Source: Cytobacillus stercorigallinarum
Lineage (GTDB): Bacteria; Bacillota; Bacilli; Bacillales; Cytobacillaceae
DNA length: 64,000 nucleotides
NCBI RefSeq assembly: GCF_014836495.1
Contig: NZ_JACSQT010000005.1
Span: 214,927 to 278,926 of the forward strand
Reading direction: 5' to 3'
Below, one piece after another: positions 44,595-54,611 of this stretch; the first letter of the stretch is position 1; every line of letters begins with the position of its first letter. The notes below the pieces were generated by a model that was not told where the DNA came from, did no database searches, and saw only the letters and a program-made list of their open reading frames with translations. Position numbers and translations under genes: made by a program.

Positions 44595-44972
44595 ATGATT
44601 AATATTGAAATTCCTCATCCAGACTTAGTTATCACAAAAAAGAAGCCTGGCGGAGAACAAGGAACAACGGCTATCAGCCACTTATATGGTTTTACGGATT
44701 TTACAAAGATCCCAAGAGATAAAGGTGGAATGATTTTATTTTTTGACAAAAAAGAGAACCTTCTTTTTGTTGGGAAGGCACGTAAACTTAGACAACGTGT
44801 AAAAAAACATTTCGACGACCAAGTATCACCCATTAAAAACCACCGTGAACAAGTATCCAAGATTGCATGTATATATGTTGATGATCCCGTTGAGCGTGAA
44901 ATATACGAAACGTATATTATCAATAAGTTAAAAGCAAAATATAATACTGAAAAAGTTTTCTTTTCAAACTAA
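44595..44972 (+). CDS. Stand-alone GIY-YIG domain protein
   Basis: 125-residue protein with one GIY-YIG nuclease-like domain. The GIY strand is degenerate (GGMILFFDKKENLLFVGKA), followed by RKLRQRVKKHF with the conserved arginine, and the C-terminal EREIYETYIINKLKAKYN holds the metal-ligand Glu. It resembles the N-terminal module of UvrC without the rest. ATG 44595 has GGAAGTGA upstream. Role in DNA repair or RNA processing is unknown. It is divergent from the pst operon but not obviously part of the Pho response. Confidence 0.8.
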   Translation: MINIEIPHPDLVITKKKPGGEQGTTAISHLYGFTDFTKIPRDKGGMILFFDKKENLLFVGKARKLRQRVKKHFDDQVSPIKNHREQVSKIACIYVDDPVEREIYETYIINKLKAKYNTEKVFFSN

Positions 44973-45110
44973 AATTTTATTTTAGCTATGGGATGGAGGA
45001 GAATAATCCTTCATCCTTTTTTAATAAATGATTTCTCGACTTATACGGGAGAAGTTCCTGCTTTAGTAACTAAAGTTAGGCAAGCTAAACTTTATATATT
45101 CTCACAAAAA

Positions 45111-45151
45111 AAGACATCCGAACAGTAAAAATCTTACTAATCGGATGTCTT
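45111..45151 (-). terminator. Terminator of pssA
   Basis: AAGACATCCGA and TCGGATGTCTT with inner AGTAAG/CTTACT pairing; T-run on the minus strand. The pssA stop codon is inside the hairpin. Confidence 0.9.
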
Positions 45152-45832
45152 ATTATTTTGGTTCTTTTTAAAGCGGTATGCTAAATAGGCAATGTATAAT
45201 GGAGTGGCAATATAGATTAAATAAGGATAAGAACCATATGTTCCTTTATAAAGTACAAAAAGCATACAGCCTAAAAAGATTGTAACAATTGTCCCGTACT
45301 TTGGTAATGGGATATCTTTAAAACTCGGAATGCGAATACGACTGACCATTAAAAAGCAAAGCGCCGTAAATACAACTGTCGTAATAATACTGGGTACTAA
45401 ATGGCCAAACAATGTAAGAATAGCTAAAATTCCCCCAGCGGCCGTAATCGGAACACCGATAAAATAGTTTGTGGACTGCTTACTAGTACCAACATTGAAT
45501 CGTGCTAAGCGATATGCACCGAATAGCGGGAATAACCCAGACACTAATAATCCAATCGAACCAAATTGGTAAAAGTATGTATAATATACAAGAAATGACG
45601 GTGCTACCCCAAAAGTTACAACATCCGCTAATGAATCTAATTCTTTGCCTAGCGTACTATCTGCTTTTAACATTCTCGCTGCACGACCATCCATACTATC
45701 AAGCATCATACCGATAATAATCAATATTGCAGCATTATTATATTGGCCATGAGCAGCAAATCCAATAGACAAAAATCCACAATATAAATTGCCTAAAGTA
45801 AGCATATTAGGTATCATCTTTATTAATTTCAC
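45137..45832 (-). CDS. pssA: CDP-diacylglycerol-serine O-phosphatidyltransferase
   Basis: 231-residue membrane enzyme making phosphatidylserine, precursor of phosphatidylethanolamine. The CDP-alcohol phosphotransferase motif is complete: DSMDGRAARMLKADS then GKELDSLADVVTFG. Six to seven TM segments. The start is GTG at 45832 with weak ribosome binding sequence. No psd gene is in the window; the gene stands alone. Confidence 0.95.
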   Translation of the reverse strand: MKLIKMIPNMLTLGNLYCGFLSIGFAAHGQYNNAAILIIIGMMLDSMDGRAARMLKADSTLGKELDSLADVVTFGVAPSFLVYYTYFYQFGSIGLLVSGLFPLFGAYRLARFNVGTSKQSTNYFIGVPITAAGGILAILTLFGHLVPSIITTVVFTALCFLMVSRIRIPSFKDIPLPKYGTIVTIFLGCMLFVLYKGTYGSYPYLIYIATPLYIAYLAYRFKKNQNNKTSD

Positions 45833-45979
45833 TTACAATCATCACTCACTTTTTTGTGATCTACGTTGCAAACATAAACCTATACTTAAACACAAATCAC
45901 TTTTTAAGGTTTATCTATTATAACACTTTATTCTAAGTTGTTACTATATATGTTTGATGATTATTAAGTTCTTTTGACT

Positions 45980-47014
45980 CTATTTCTTTTTTTGAGAATT
46001 TCTCAAGTCAGAATATTGTTGAATACGTGACCAGTTATCATGAAAAATGAAATTTCCTCTTTGTTGATGATAATTACTTTTTGGTACTTCATCGATTTCT
46101 AATACAGGTGTTAAGCAACAATCGACTTGCTCGCTAAAATCCATCCAATCTGTAAATGACCGCTCCTTAAAAACTGTACAAACTTGTTTATAAATTGGAT
46201 CACTTACCTCCCTCATATGACATGATGTCCATTCAGGATGATCAACAGCTAAGCAAAAAGCCTGCCAGAACTTCTTCTCCAATGCGCCTAATGCCATATA
46301 GCGATTATCACTTGTTTCATATAAACAATAGTTAACAATGGTTCCTGCTAAAACCTCTACACCTTTTTTCATTTCAGTGGCTTGATGAATGAGATGATGA
46401 TTACCCATTAAAGCCGTCATTGTATCTGCCATACTTACTTGATGATAGCTACCTATTCCATATATCCCTCTTTGAACAAGACCCGCTAAAATCCTTTCGC
46501 TTGCCACAATTCCACCGACTAAATCAGCTATTTGTTGAGAAGGATGAATGGGACGTCCCTTATCATCCTTCCACTGTGCTAACATCCCACTGATGGCCAT
46601 ATAATTCAGATCATGACTTCCAAAGGTAGAATAAAAAGTATTTTCACCATATCCAACTAATGAACAATAGACAATTGTAGGATGATATTTTCGGACCGTG
46701 TCGTAATCTAATGTTAAACGCTTCATTACACCTGGTCGAAAACTTTCAATGATTACGTCTGCTTCTAGTATTAATTCCTTTACCTTATTTAAATCTCTTG
46801 TGTCTTTTAAGTTGAGGAAATGACTGTGCTTCCCACGATTATTACCCGTAAATAGGACTCCTTGGCCTTGGACAATTGGCTCTAAGTGTCGCGCAGGATC
46901 ACCATTCGGTCCTTCTATTTTAATTACTTCTGCGCCTAGTTCTGCTAATCTAAGCGTGGCAAAAGGGCCTGGTAAATAGTTTGTAAAATCAATTATTTTC
47001 ACATCCGTTAACAT
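45980..47014 (-). CDS. CaiB/BaiF family CoA-transferase
   Basis: About 344 residues from ATG 47014 (AAAGGAT upstream; the frame extends to 47029). Class III CoA-transferase/alpha-methylacyl-CoA racemase fold: IIDFTNYLPGPFATLRLAELGAEVIK-type N-terminus, ESFRPGVM, and the catalytic aspartate in SHDLNYMAISGML. It may transfer CoA between acids or racemise a branched acyl-CoA. Last gene of the operon acyl-CoA dehydrogenase, thiolase, ligase, CoA-transferase. Confidence 0.9.
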   Translation of the reverse strand: MLTDVKIIDFTNYLPGPFATLRLAELGAEVIKIEGPNGDPARHLEPIVQGQGVLFTGNNRGKHSHFLNLKDTRDLNKVKELILEADVIIESFRPGVMKRLTLDYDTVRKYHPTIVYCSLVGYGENTFYSTFGSHDLNYMAISGMLAQWKDDKGRPIHPSQQIADLVGGIVASERILAGLVQRGIYGIGSYHQVSMADTMTALMGNHHLIHQATEMKKGVEVLAGTIVNYCLYETSDNRYMALGALEKKFWQAFCLAVDHPEWTSCHMREVSDPIYKQVCTVFKERSFTDWMDFSEQVDCCLTPVLEIDEVPKSNYHQQRGNFIFHDNWSRIQQYSDLRNSQKKK

Positions 47015-47039
47015 TTGGTATCCTTTCATTTACTGGCGA

Positions 47040-48593
47040 TTATTTTTGTAATTGTTCCTGATTTCTTAATACAAATTTTTGGATTTTTCCACTGGCATTC
47101 CTCGGTAGACTTTCTACAAATTCATATCTTCTTGGTCTTTTATAATTCGCAAGGCTTTCACTCTGCTTACAAAATACATCTAACACCTCAGCAGTAATAT
47201 TACCCTCTTTTTTGACAACGTAAGCAATGACAACTTCGCCCCAATGCTCATCTGGTATACCTAATACAGCTACATCTAACACGGAAGGATGTGCATGGAG
47301 AACATCTTCTACCTCACGTGGATAAATATTCTCTCCCCCTGAAATCACCATATCATCAACACGGTCTTTCACATAAAGAAATCCTTCTTCATCGAGATAA
47401 CCCATATCTCCTGAGTGATACCAGCCGTTATGAAGTGCCTTTTTAGTTGCTTCCTCTCTTTTATAATAGCCTTGCATCATACTTGGCCCTCTCACAATAA
47501 TCTCACCTACTGTCCCAGTTGGAACGACTTGATCATCGTATGAGCGACCCTCTTCATTAGGTTCAACAATTCTTATCTCATGGTTTAAGCAAGCTTGCCC
47601 TGCGGAGCCTGCTTTTCGAATCTGGTCTTCATCACTTAAAAACGTAATTGCCGGGCCCATTTCCGTCATCCCATAGGCTTGAGTTAATTTAACACCCAAC
47701 TTTTCCCTACAGGCAAATACGAGACTTGGTGCCATCGGGGCTGCACCATATAAACCTTTTTCTAATGTTGAGAGGTTATAAGCCTGTAAATCTTCTTGAA
47801 GCAACATATTCCACATCGTTGGTGCTGCAAAGAATGCGGTAATTTTTTCAGACTCAATCAGTGCCAATGCTTTTTTAGCATCAAACTGGTGGAGAATGGT
47901 ACTCTTCGCCCCAATATGAACTCTTGGTAAAAAAGCGCAATGTAACTCTGCACAATGAAACATAGGAGCAGCAACTAACCCATTATCATTCTGATGATAA
48001 TTTAATGCATGAATGACAATCAGACTTTGTTCTGTCATATCTTTATGGCGATGTAGCACACCTTTTGGCCTCCCTGTTGTCCCGCTCGTATACATAATCG
48101 CATATAGATCATCTGATGATAGTTGCACTTCTACCTTCTCTCTGTTAACAGCTTTGATTTGCTCATGATAACTTTTGGCAAAAGGAGGATGAATGCCATC
48201 AATGGACCAAAATTGAACGGTGGGGAAACTATTGGCCACTTTTTCAACAGCTGTCTGTAGGGCTTCTTCAAAAATAAACACTTTTGGTTCAGCATCAGAA
48301 ATAATAAATGACAATTCTTCTGACATCAGACGGAAATTAATAGGATTAAATACTGCACCTATTTTTGCACAGGCAAAAAACGTCGTTGCTAATTCTTCTG
48401 TATTATATAAATAGGTAGAAACTCGGTCTCCTTTTTTTACTCCTGCTACATGTAATGCTTGTGCTAAACCATTGACTTCTTCTGCCCACTCCCGATAAGT
48501 AAACCTTAAATCTTTTCTGACATCATATAATGCTTCCTTCTCTGGAAACTTACTTACCGTTAAATCAAAGATTTCTGCAATCGTCATTGTCAT
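47040..48593 (-). CDS. Acyl-CoA ligase (AMP-forming, fatty-acid type)
   Basis: 517-residue ANL-superfamily enzyme activating a carboxylic acid to its CoA ester. Motifs: the P-loop AIMYTSGTTGRPKGVLHRH, the A5 motif QAYGMTEMGPAI, the A7 motif YHSGDMGYLDEEGF, the hinge VKDRVDDMVISGGENIYPRE, and the A10 lysine in PRNASGKIQK. It belongs to the medium/long-chain fatty acyl-CoA synthetase group. Ten bases separate it from the CoA-transferase gene. The substrate chain is not determinable. Confidence 0.93.
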   Translation of the reverse strand: MTMTIAEIFDLTVSKFPEKEALYDVRKDLRFTYREWAEEVNGLAQALHVAGVKKGDRVSTYLYNTEELATTFFACAKIGAVFNPINFRLMSEELSFIISDAEPKVFIFEEALQTAVEKVANSFPTVQFWSIDGIHPPFAKSYHEQIKAVNREKVEVQLSSDDLYAIMYTSGTTGRPKGVLHRHKDMTEQSLIVIHALNYHQNDNGLVAAPMFHCAELHCAFLPRVHIGAKSTILHQFDAKKALALIESEKITAFFAAPTMWNMLLQEDLQAYNLSTLEKGLYGAAPMAPSLVFACREKLGVKLTQAYGMTEMGPAITFLSDEDQIRKAGSAGQACLNHEIRIVEPNEEGRSYDDQVVPTGTVGEIIVRGPSMMQGYYKREEATKKALHNGWYHSGDMGYLDEEGFLYVKDRVDDMVISGGENIYPREVEDVLHAHPSVLDVAVLGIPDEHWGEVVIAYVVKKEGNITAEVLDVFCKQSESLANYKRPRRYEFVESLPRNASGKIQKFVLRNQEQLQK

Positions 48594-48613
48594 CTATTAT
48601 TCCTCCTTTTTTA

Positions 48614-49765
48614 TTAAAAGATTTTTTCTATAATGGTTGCGTTTGCCATCCCCATACCTTCACACATTGTTTGTAATCCATACCTACCTTCTGTGCGGTC
48701 TAATTCACTCATCATCGTTAATAATAAGCGAGCTCCACTTGCACCCAGTGGGTGTCCTAAGGCGATAGCACCTCCATTTGGATTCAGTTTATTCGCATTT
48801 GCTCCTGTTTCTTTCAACCACGCTAATGGCACAGAGGCAAAGGCTTCATTCACTTCAAAAACATCCATATCCGCTAAAGTTAATCCAGACTTCTGCAATA
48901 CTTTTTCAGTAGCAGCTATCGGTCCTGTTAACATCAAGGTAGGGTCAGAGCCAATGACAATACGGGTAATGATTTTGAATCTTGGTTTTAAACCTAACTC
49001 ATGCGCTTTCTCAGCTGACATAATTAATAAAGCACCTGCTCCGTCACTTATTTGACTCGCATTTCCAGCGTGTATGATACCATTCTCTTTAAAAGAAGGT
49101 TTCAATCCACCTAATTTCTCTATACTTGTTCCTTTCCTCGGACCTTCATCTTGATTAAAAATAAATGTTTCCCCATCATCGTCAAGTAACTTCATTGGCA
49201 TAATTTCATTCTTAAAGCGATTTTCTGCTTGTGCAAGTAGTGCCTTTTCATGACTGTGATATGAAAATTCATCTAGTTGAGCACGAGTGAACTGATATTT
49301 CTCTGCTATTCTTTCTGCCGATAACCCTTGATGGATAATCTCATAATGCTTTGTCAATTGCTCACTCGGTTTTACACCTTGATAGCTTGAACCAATTGGG
49401 ATTCTCGACATACTTTCAACGCCACCTGCTATGACAATATCCATATCACCTGACAAAATCGCTTGGGCAGCAAAATGAACCGCTTGCTGACTCGATCCAC
49501 ATTGTCTGTCAATCGTTGTTCCTGGAACCGTGATTGGTAATCCAGCAATAAGAGCCGCCACACGAGCAATGTCTCCAGTTTGTTCACCTATTTGCGATAC
49601 ACATCCTAAAATAACATCATCTACTAGTGCTGGATCTATCCCTGTCCTTTCTACTAAACCTTTAATAACTGCTCCAGCTAAGTCATCAGGACGTGTATTT
49701 CTTAAAGAACCGTTCCTTTTTCCGACTGCACTTCTTATCCCATCAATAATAACTACTTCCCGCAA
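48614..49765 (-). CDS. Acetyl-CoA acyltransferase (thiolase)
   Basis: 383-residue thiolase, shorter and more FadA-like than acetoacetyl-CoA synthesising types. The acyl-accepting cysteine is in TIDRQCGSSQQAV; the C-terminal catalytic His and Cys are in GGAIALGHPLGASGARL and MCEGMGMANA, where the usual CIGGGxG is replaced by CEGMGMAN. TTG start with AAAGGAGG upstream. Placed 13 bp after the acyl-CoA dehydrogenase gene. No hydratase/dehydrogenase (FadB/FadN) is in this operon. Confidence 0.93.
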   Translation of the reverse strand: MREVVIIDGIRSAVGKRNGSLRNTRPDDLAGAVIKGLVERTGIDPALVDDVILGCVSQIGEQTGDIARVAALIAGLPITVPGTTIDRQCGSSQQAVHFAAQAILSGDMDIVIAGGVESMSRIPIGSSYQGVKPSEQLTKHYEIIHQGLSAERIAEKYQFTRAQLDEFSYHSHEKALLAQAENRFKNEIMPMKLLDDDGETFIFNQDEGPRKGTSIEKLGGLKPSFKENGIIHAGNASQISDGAGALLIMSAEKAHELGLKPRFKIITRIVIGSDPTLMLTGPIAATEKVLQKSGLTLADMDVFEVNEAFASVPLAWLKETGANANKLNPNGGAIALGHPLGASGARLLLTMMSELDRTEGRYGLQTMCEGMGMANATIIEKIF

Positions 49766-49778
49766 AAGAAATCCTCCT

Positions 49779-50924
49779 TTATAATCCTAAGTTTTTAGCA
49801 ATAATCGATTTCATCATTTCATTGGTACCTGCGTAGATGCTGGCAACAGGTATGTCTCTATACCTTCTCGCTATTTCATACTCTTCCATATAGCCGTATC
49901 CGCCGTGAAGTTGCATGCATTCTGTCGCAATTCTTCTTGCATTCTCTGTGCATTTCCATTTCGCCATTGAAACTTGAGTGACAATATCCTTCTGATTGAT
50001 ATGGTCCTGAATTAACATTTGAAGAAAGGCACGGCTCATCTCTACGTCTGTTACCATCTCAGCCATTTTAAACTGCGTATTTTGAAAGGAGCTAATCGCC
50101 TTGCCAAACGCCTTCCTTTCTTTGATGAAAGCCATTGTCATTCTAATCATTTCTTCTGCAGCAATCTGGGCAGCAATGGCAACAATTAACCGTTCTTGTT
50201 GAAGTTTATCCATTAAATAGTAAAATCCTCTACCTTCCTCACCGAGTAGATTTTTACTAGGTACGACACAATCATCAAAAATAAGCTCTGCTGTATCTTG
50301 GCTATGTAAGCCAACCTTGTTTAATTGTCGCCCCCTTGTAAACCCTTTCATTCCTTTCTCTACTACAACTAAGCTGATGCCTCTATGTGGAGGATTCACC
50401 TTCGTATCTGTTTTTACTGCCACAATGACCAAATCTGCACTAATCCCATTTGTGATGAAGGTTTTTTCACCATTCAGAATATAATGATCATCAACTTTTT
50501 TAGCTGACGTCCTAATCGATGCCAAATCAGAACCCGCACCAGGTTCAGTCATGGCAATCGCCGTAATGATTTCCCCTGTTGCACATTTTGGTAACCATCG
50601 CTTCTTTTGTTCTTCTGTTCCATATGTTGTGATATAAGGTATGACAATATCATTATGAAGGCCGATACCAATCGTTCCGGATCCAACTCTTTCTAATTCT
50701 TCATTTATAACGACAGAATAGCCAAAATCACCCCCACTTCCACCATAATCCTCGTCAATATTTGGGCATAAATAGCCTTGCTCACCCATTTTCCTCCAGA
50801 AAGCTCTAGGAATCATACCGTCTTTTTCCCATTGTGAATAATAGGGATAAGCTTCTTTATCTAAAAACTTACGGAAAGATTTTCTAAAAAGTTCATGCTC
50901 CTCTGTTATATATGTATCATTCAT
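49779..50924 (-). CDS. Acyl-CoA dehydrogenase
   Basis: 381-residue flavoenzyme introducing the alpha-beta double bond. FAD/substrate motifs: AMTEPGAGSDLASIRT and NGEKTFITNGISADL; C-terminal QLHGGYGYMEEYEIARRYRD and SIYAGTNEM. The catalytic base is the Glu of the last motif region (AGTNE). First gene of the four-gene fatty-acid/branched-acid operon, divergent from a MarR gene. AAAGGAGGAAA before the ATG. Confidence 0.95.
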   Translation of the reverse strand: MNDTYITEEHELFRKSFRKFLDKEAYPYYSQWEKDGMIPRAFWRKMGEQGYLCPNIDEDYGGSGGDFGYSVVINEELERVGSGTIGIGLHNDIVIPYITTYGTEEQKKRWLPKCATGEIITAIAMTEPGAGSDLASIRTSAKKVDDHYILNGEKTFITNGISADLVIVAVKTDTKVNPPHRGISLVVVEKGMKGFTRGRQLNKVGLHSQDTAELIFDDCVVPSKNLLGEEGRGFYYLMDKLQQERLIVAIAAQIAAEEMIRMTMAFIKERKAFGKAISSFQNTQFKMAEMVTDVEMSRAFLQMLIQDHINQKDIVTQVSMAKWKCTENARRIATECMQLHGGYGYMEEYEIARRYRDIPVASIYAGTNEMMKSIIAKNLGL

Positions 50925-51041
50925 ATCTGCCTTTCCTCCTTTTCTATATTTTATTATATTTTTCTTATTTTTTCGAATATTTTTAATACAAATTTCTTAC
51001 ACCTATTCTGTAATTATGAAATGGATTACGTGAACTTGATC

Positions 51042-51054
51042 TCATCAGTGATGA
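51042..51054. promoter_or_regulatory. Palindrome between acyl-CoA operon and MarR gene
   Basis: TCATCAGTGATGA is a perfect 13-bp palindrome in the 210-bp divergent region. A MarR-family operator is plausible by position; unproven. Confidence 0.4.
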
Positions 51055-51135
51055 TCCGTTCTCGCTAAACGTGTTGCATGATTATATTTTTTTGATATGA
51101 TTACTGTATGAACATAGGGAAGGGCCTGGCACAAA

Positions 51136-51564
51136 ATGAATGATCAAACTGTTTTCGAACTCATTCATGCGATGGAACAAGTAACCAACCGCATGATTAT
51201 TAAATGGAATCAATCTTTTAATGAAGGATTAGGGATATCTCATATTCTTTTGCTTAGCCATTTAAAGCGTGATGGAAAAATAAAACCTATCGATTTGGCA
51301 GAAAGCCTCGGTATCGCACCATCTTCTATTTCGCATCTTATTCAGAAATTATCTAAACGGAATTATATTATTCGAATTCCTGATTTAAATGATAAAAGAA
51401 TTTCATATTTAGAGATAACTGATGAAGGCTTAGAAGTATTAAAAAAAGCAGCTGAAGACGGGCATCAACTGCAAAGAAATACATTTGCACAGCTCACTAA
51501 TGAGGAAATAAAACAATTAATAGTAATTTATCAAAAATTAAATTTCACCCTCGATCAACTGTGA
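51136..51564 (+). CDS. MarR-family transcriptional regulator
   Basis: 142-residue winged-helix regulator: DLAESLGIAPSSISHLIQKL is the recognition helix region and IPDLNDKRISYLEITDEG is the wing with the Asp-x-Arg motif. It is divergent from the acyl-CoA operon and so probably regulates it, perhaps responding to an acyl-CoA or the free acid. Its 3' end overlaps the converging methyltransferase gene by 10 bp. Confidence 0.9.
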   Translation: MNDQTVFELIHAMEQVTNRMIIKWNQSFNEGLGISHILLLSHLKRDGKIKPIDLAESLGIAPSSISHLIQKLSKRNYIIRIPDLNDKRISYLEITDEGLEVLKKAAEDGHQLQRNTFAQLTNEEIKQLIVIYQKLNFTLDQL

Positions 51565-52295
51565 GCATCGTTTTTCATTGCGCGTATCACTCGGTAGCCC
51601 AGATGGTTACTTAATTGCAGGTTTAGTTGGTAATGATCAATTAGCACTTGTGATAAATCTTCATTTAATAATTTGATATGTTGATGGGAACTATCATCTC
51701 CCATCTTCACTCCTTCTGCTATCATCTCTGCAATAGTACTTGCTTTTAACACTTCCACCTTCTTAAAGCCGGCTCTGTCTAAGGCAGAAGTCCAATCTTT
51801 TTCACTCAACACTTTTTCTAATTGATAAAACCCCTTCATTTCATCTTCCATTTCACTAGTCAATGATGCTTCTTTCGTCATCTCTATTAAATAGAGTTTT
51901 CCTTTGTCTTTTAATACACGTGTAAATTCCTTTAACGTATTTTCTACGTTAGTAAAAGCGGTAACTGATTCAGATAGAATAAAATCAAATTGTTGATCAG
52001 AAAATGATAACTTCTCCACATTACCTAATGAAACACGAAAGGGCTTTGCTAACTTTCTCGCCCTTCTAGTTGCTGCCTGTACCATTTCTGAATGTTTGTC
52101 TATTGCTTCTATTTTCGCATGATATAAATCACTTAATAGATAAGATGTGCTTCCTGTTCCACAGCCCGCATCAAGAATAGTTGTTTCTGACGTTATATCC
52201 TCATTAATAAATAACTCGCTCGTAAGTTGTTTCCCTCCAGGGTGAGCGAATGGGACTTGAAAATAGGCTAAAGCATCTTCATAAGAATTTTTCAT
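51555..52295 (-). CDS. Class I SAM-dependent methyltransferase
   Basis: 246-residue methyltransferase. SAM-binding motif I is ILDAGCGTGSTSYLL, the motif II acid is in IEAIDKHSEMVQAA, motif III VSLGNVEKLSF, and motif IV FDFILSESV. UbiE/COQ5-like Methyltransf_11 type. AAGGAGGGGA precedes the ATG. Converges on and overlaps the MarR gene end. Substrate unknown. Confidence 0.9.
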   Translation of the reverse strand: MKNSYEDALAYFQVPFAHPGGKQLTSELFINEDITSETTILDAGCGTGSTSYLLSDLYHAKIEAIDKHSEMVQAATRRARKLAKPFRVSLGNVEKLSFSDQQFDFILSESVTAFTNVENTLKEFTRVLKDKGKLYLIEMTKEASLTSEMEDEMKGFYQLEKVLSEKDWTSALDRAGFKKVEVLKASTIAEMIAEGVKMGDDSSHQHIKLLNEDLSQVLIDHYQLNLQLSNHLGYRVIRAMKNDAHS

Positions 52296-52456
52296 TGTTC
52301 CCCTCCTTGTATATAATCTATATTATTCTAAAATTCTATTCGATGACACTGGATAAAAACTCCGCTCTTCATATGAGACATGCACCTATTCAAAAAAGAA
52401 AGGTGGACATACCATAAGGAGAGAAAGCATTTTTATTTCCCGGAGGTGTTATTTTA

Positions 52457-52729
52457 ATGAGTGGTTATTATCAACGCTGTTATAACGGAATAGGAAAACC
52501 TGTAGAAATCAAAATGAATGATGGTAGAATTCATCGTGGGGTTATTGAAAGAGTTTCTAACGATAGAGTGTATTTACGTCCAATGAACCGAAATTATGGT
52601 GGTTACGGTTATGCTGGCAGATGCCGCAGAGGTGGTTGCGGTGGCGGCGGTTGGGGCTGGGGATTTGGCGCGGGAATTGCTTTAGGTGCCATTGCTGCCT
52701 TAGTTTTTCTTCCTTTATTTTTCTGGTAA
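52457..52729 (+). CDS. Small Sm-like, glycine-rich membrane-associated protein
   Basis: 90 residues with CGGAGGTG before the ATG. Residues 10-42 (IGKPVEIKMNDGRIHRGVIE, then RVYLRPM) have the beta-strand pattern of an Sm/Hfq-like or similar small beta-barrel. A Tyr/Gly/Cys-rich linker follows (GGYGYAG, CRRGGCGGGGWGWGFGAG), then a hydrophobic C-terminal helix (IALGAIAALVFLPLFFW). This fusion type occurs in spore-formers and may be a spore or envelope component. No function known. Followed by a terminator. Confidence 0.75.
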   Translation: MSGYYQRCYNGIGKPVEIKMNDGRIHRGVIERVSNDRVYLRPMNRNYGGYGYAGRCRRGGCGGGGWGWGFGAGIALGAIAALVFLPLFFW

Positions 52730-52741
52730 TTGTAACACAAA

Positions 52742-52774
52742 AAAGTAACCGCTAATATATTGTGCGGTTACTTT
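52742..52774. terminator. Bidirectional terminator
   Basis: AAAGTAACCGC and GCGGTTACTTT form a perfect stem between converging small-protein and permease genes. Confidence 0.9.
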
Positions 52775-52790
52775 CTTTGTTATCCAAAAC

Positions 52791-54566
52791 TTACTTTGAA
52801 ATGGTTTGATTATATTGATGTAACGTATTAAGCCGTTTATTGTTTGTGGCAATAATATAAAATGCAGCTAAAATGATAAGAACAGCAATAAGTGTACCAA
52901 GGTTAAATAAACCTTTACTTGAATACCATACAATAGAGTACCCTATTGCCCCTGCAAATAATGAGTAATAAACAAATGGCAAAAGTGTTTTACGAATAAT
53001 TTCCCCCTCTTTACCGACGAGTCCTACTACCGCAGAAGCAGCAACAACATTATGGACACAAATCATATTACCCGCTGCTCCACCGACTGCCTGTAAAGCG
53101 ACAATCCAGCTCGGGTTCACCCCAATTTGGCTACCGACATCATACTGAAAAAGAGAGAACATCATATTACTAACCGTATTACTACCAGCGATAAATGCAC
53201 CAATTCCACCAATAAAGGTAGCAAAAAATGGCCAAAATTCACCAGCTAATGCCGCGGCCCCATTTGCTAGTTCGATTGGCATTTGTTCATAACCGGCAGC
53301 TCCTCCACCAGTATTGATGAATACTTGCACCATTGGAACAGTGAAAATAAGTGCAACGGATGCCGCAACTGTGGTCTTCGCTGACGTACTCCATGCTTTT
53401 TTATATGAATGTGTATTCATTCCATGAATAAAGAATGTAATGAGGGAAACTAGTATAAATACTGTACCTGGTGAATAAAGAATTTCAAAACTTGCTGTAA
53501 TTGTAGACCCAAAAATATTTTCTGCCTTAATCACTACGGATTGTAGCCATTCTTTTAAAGGAAGCGTTTTCAACCTCGTTAAAACTAAAAAGATTCCCAC
53601 TAGTATATAAGGGGACCAAGCTTTAAATAAGCCCATTGTTTTCCCGTTATTATTTAGTTGTACTTCAATTCTACCTGTCCATTCAGGATCCCATTTTGAC
53701 TTCTCTTCAAAGTCCCAAGTCTCGTCTTTCGGAAGGAGAAAACCTTTTCTAGCTGCAAGTACGACTATTAGTAAACCAACTAGTCCCCCTGTCATAGATG
53801 GGAATTCTGGTCCAAGTGTATTTGCAACAAGAACATATGGAATAGTCATTGCAAAGGCCGCAAACAGAGCGAACTTCCATACTTTTATTCCTTCTGCAAA
53901 GGATTTATTTTTACCAAAAAAGCGAGTCATTAAAGCAACAACAAATAGTGGAATGAAGGTACCAGCAATCATATGCAAGATAGCGGCATGACCCCCAATA
54001 GTTGTTACAATATTCAAGAGATTATCAGTTATACTTTGGTTAGCAGATAAACCTGTTTGTACCCCTACTAATACAGGTGTACCAACAGCTCCAAAAGTAA
54101 CAGGTGTACTTTGAATGACCATGCCCGCCACAACAGCTGCCATTGCAGGAAATCCTAAACCTACCATTAATGGAACTGCTACCGCAGCAGGAGTACCAAA
54201 GCCTGATGCCCCTTCAATAAATGAGCCAAAGAGCCAAGCAATAATGATTACTTGAATTCTTCGGTCTGGTGAGATATCTATGAAGCCTTGGCGAATGGTT
54301 CTCATGGCTCCACTTTCCTGTACAGTATTTAATAATAATATTGCACCAAAAATAATATATAACAGTGTAATGGCAACAACTAAACCATTTACACTTGCTG
54401 CAGCTACAGTATTGAATGGAACCTTCCATACAAATAATGCTAATGCGGCAGCAATTAGAAAGGAAATCGGCATCGCTTTACTGGCCGGCCATTTAAGTCC
54501 AACAAGAAAAATGGCAACAGCAATAATCGGTAATAAAGAAATAACTGCTAAAACACCTGTACTCAC
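52791..54566 (-). CDS. L-lactate/glycolate permease (LctP family)
   Basis: 591-residue LctP-family carrier with about 14 TM segments. Family strings: [23 protein letters not shown], shortened here to [16 protein letters not shown], and [21 protein letters not shown]. coli LldP and GlcA of this family carry lactate and glycolate. Location downstream of the glycolate oxidase/malate synthase genes makes glycolate the more likely substrate, though lactate cannot be excluded. GTG start with GGGGGAGA upstream. It has its own promoter region because a terminator follows IclR. Confidence 0.9.
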   Translation of the reverse strand: MSTGVLAVISLLPIIAVAIFLVGLKWPASKAMPISFLIAAALALFVWKVPFNTVAAASVNGLVVAITLLYIIFGAILLLNTVQESGAMRTIRQGFIDISPDRRIQVIIIAWLFGSFIEGASGFGTPAAVAVPLMVGLGFPAMAAVVAGMVIQSTPVTFGAVGTPVLVGVQTGLSANQSITDNLLNIVTTIGGHAAILHMIAGTFIPLFVVALMTRFFGKNKSFAEGIKVWKFALFAAFAMTIPYVLVANTLGPEFPSMTGGLVGLLIVVLAARKGFLLPKDETWDFEEKSKWDPEWTGRIEVQLNNNGKTMGLFKAWSPYILVGIFLVLTRLKTLPLKEWLQSVVIKAENIFGSTITASFEILYSPGTVFILVSLITFFIHGMNTHSYKKAWSTSAKTTVAASVALIFTVPMVQVFINTGGGAAGYEQMPIELANGAAALAGEFWPFFATFIGGIGAFIAGSNTVSNMMFSLFQYDVGSQIGVNPSWIVALQAVGGAAGNMICVHNVVAASAVVGLVGKEGEIIRKTLLPFVYYSLFAGAIGYSIVWYSSKGLFNLGTLIAVLIILAAFYIIATNNKRLNTLHQYNQTISK

Positions 54567-54611
54567 ACACTCTCCCCCTTAACCTTTTTCGTTGTTATAC
54601 AACTAAATCAT

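Noticed and set aside
45995..46015. TTGAGAA/TTCTCAA palindrome at the end of the CoA-transferase gene
   Set aside because: Part of the coding sequence; no T-run on the transcribed side, so not a terminator.
48633..49055. Long antisense open frames, such as this one opposite the thiolase and others opposite the permease and M20 genes
   Set aside because: No ribosome binding sites, composition mirrors the sense genes, and the sense proteins have full family motifs.
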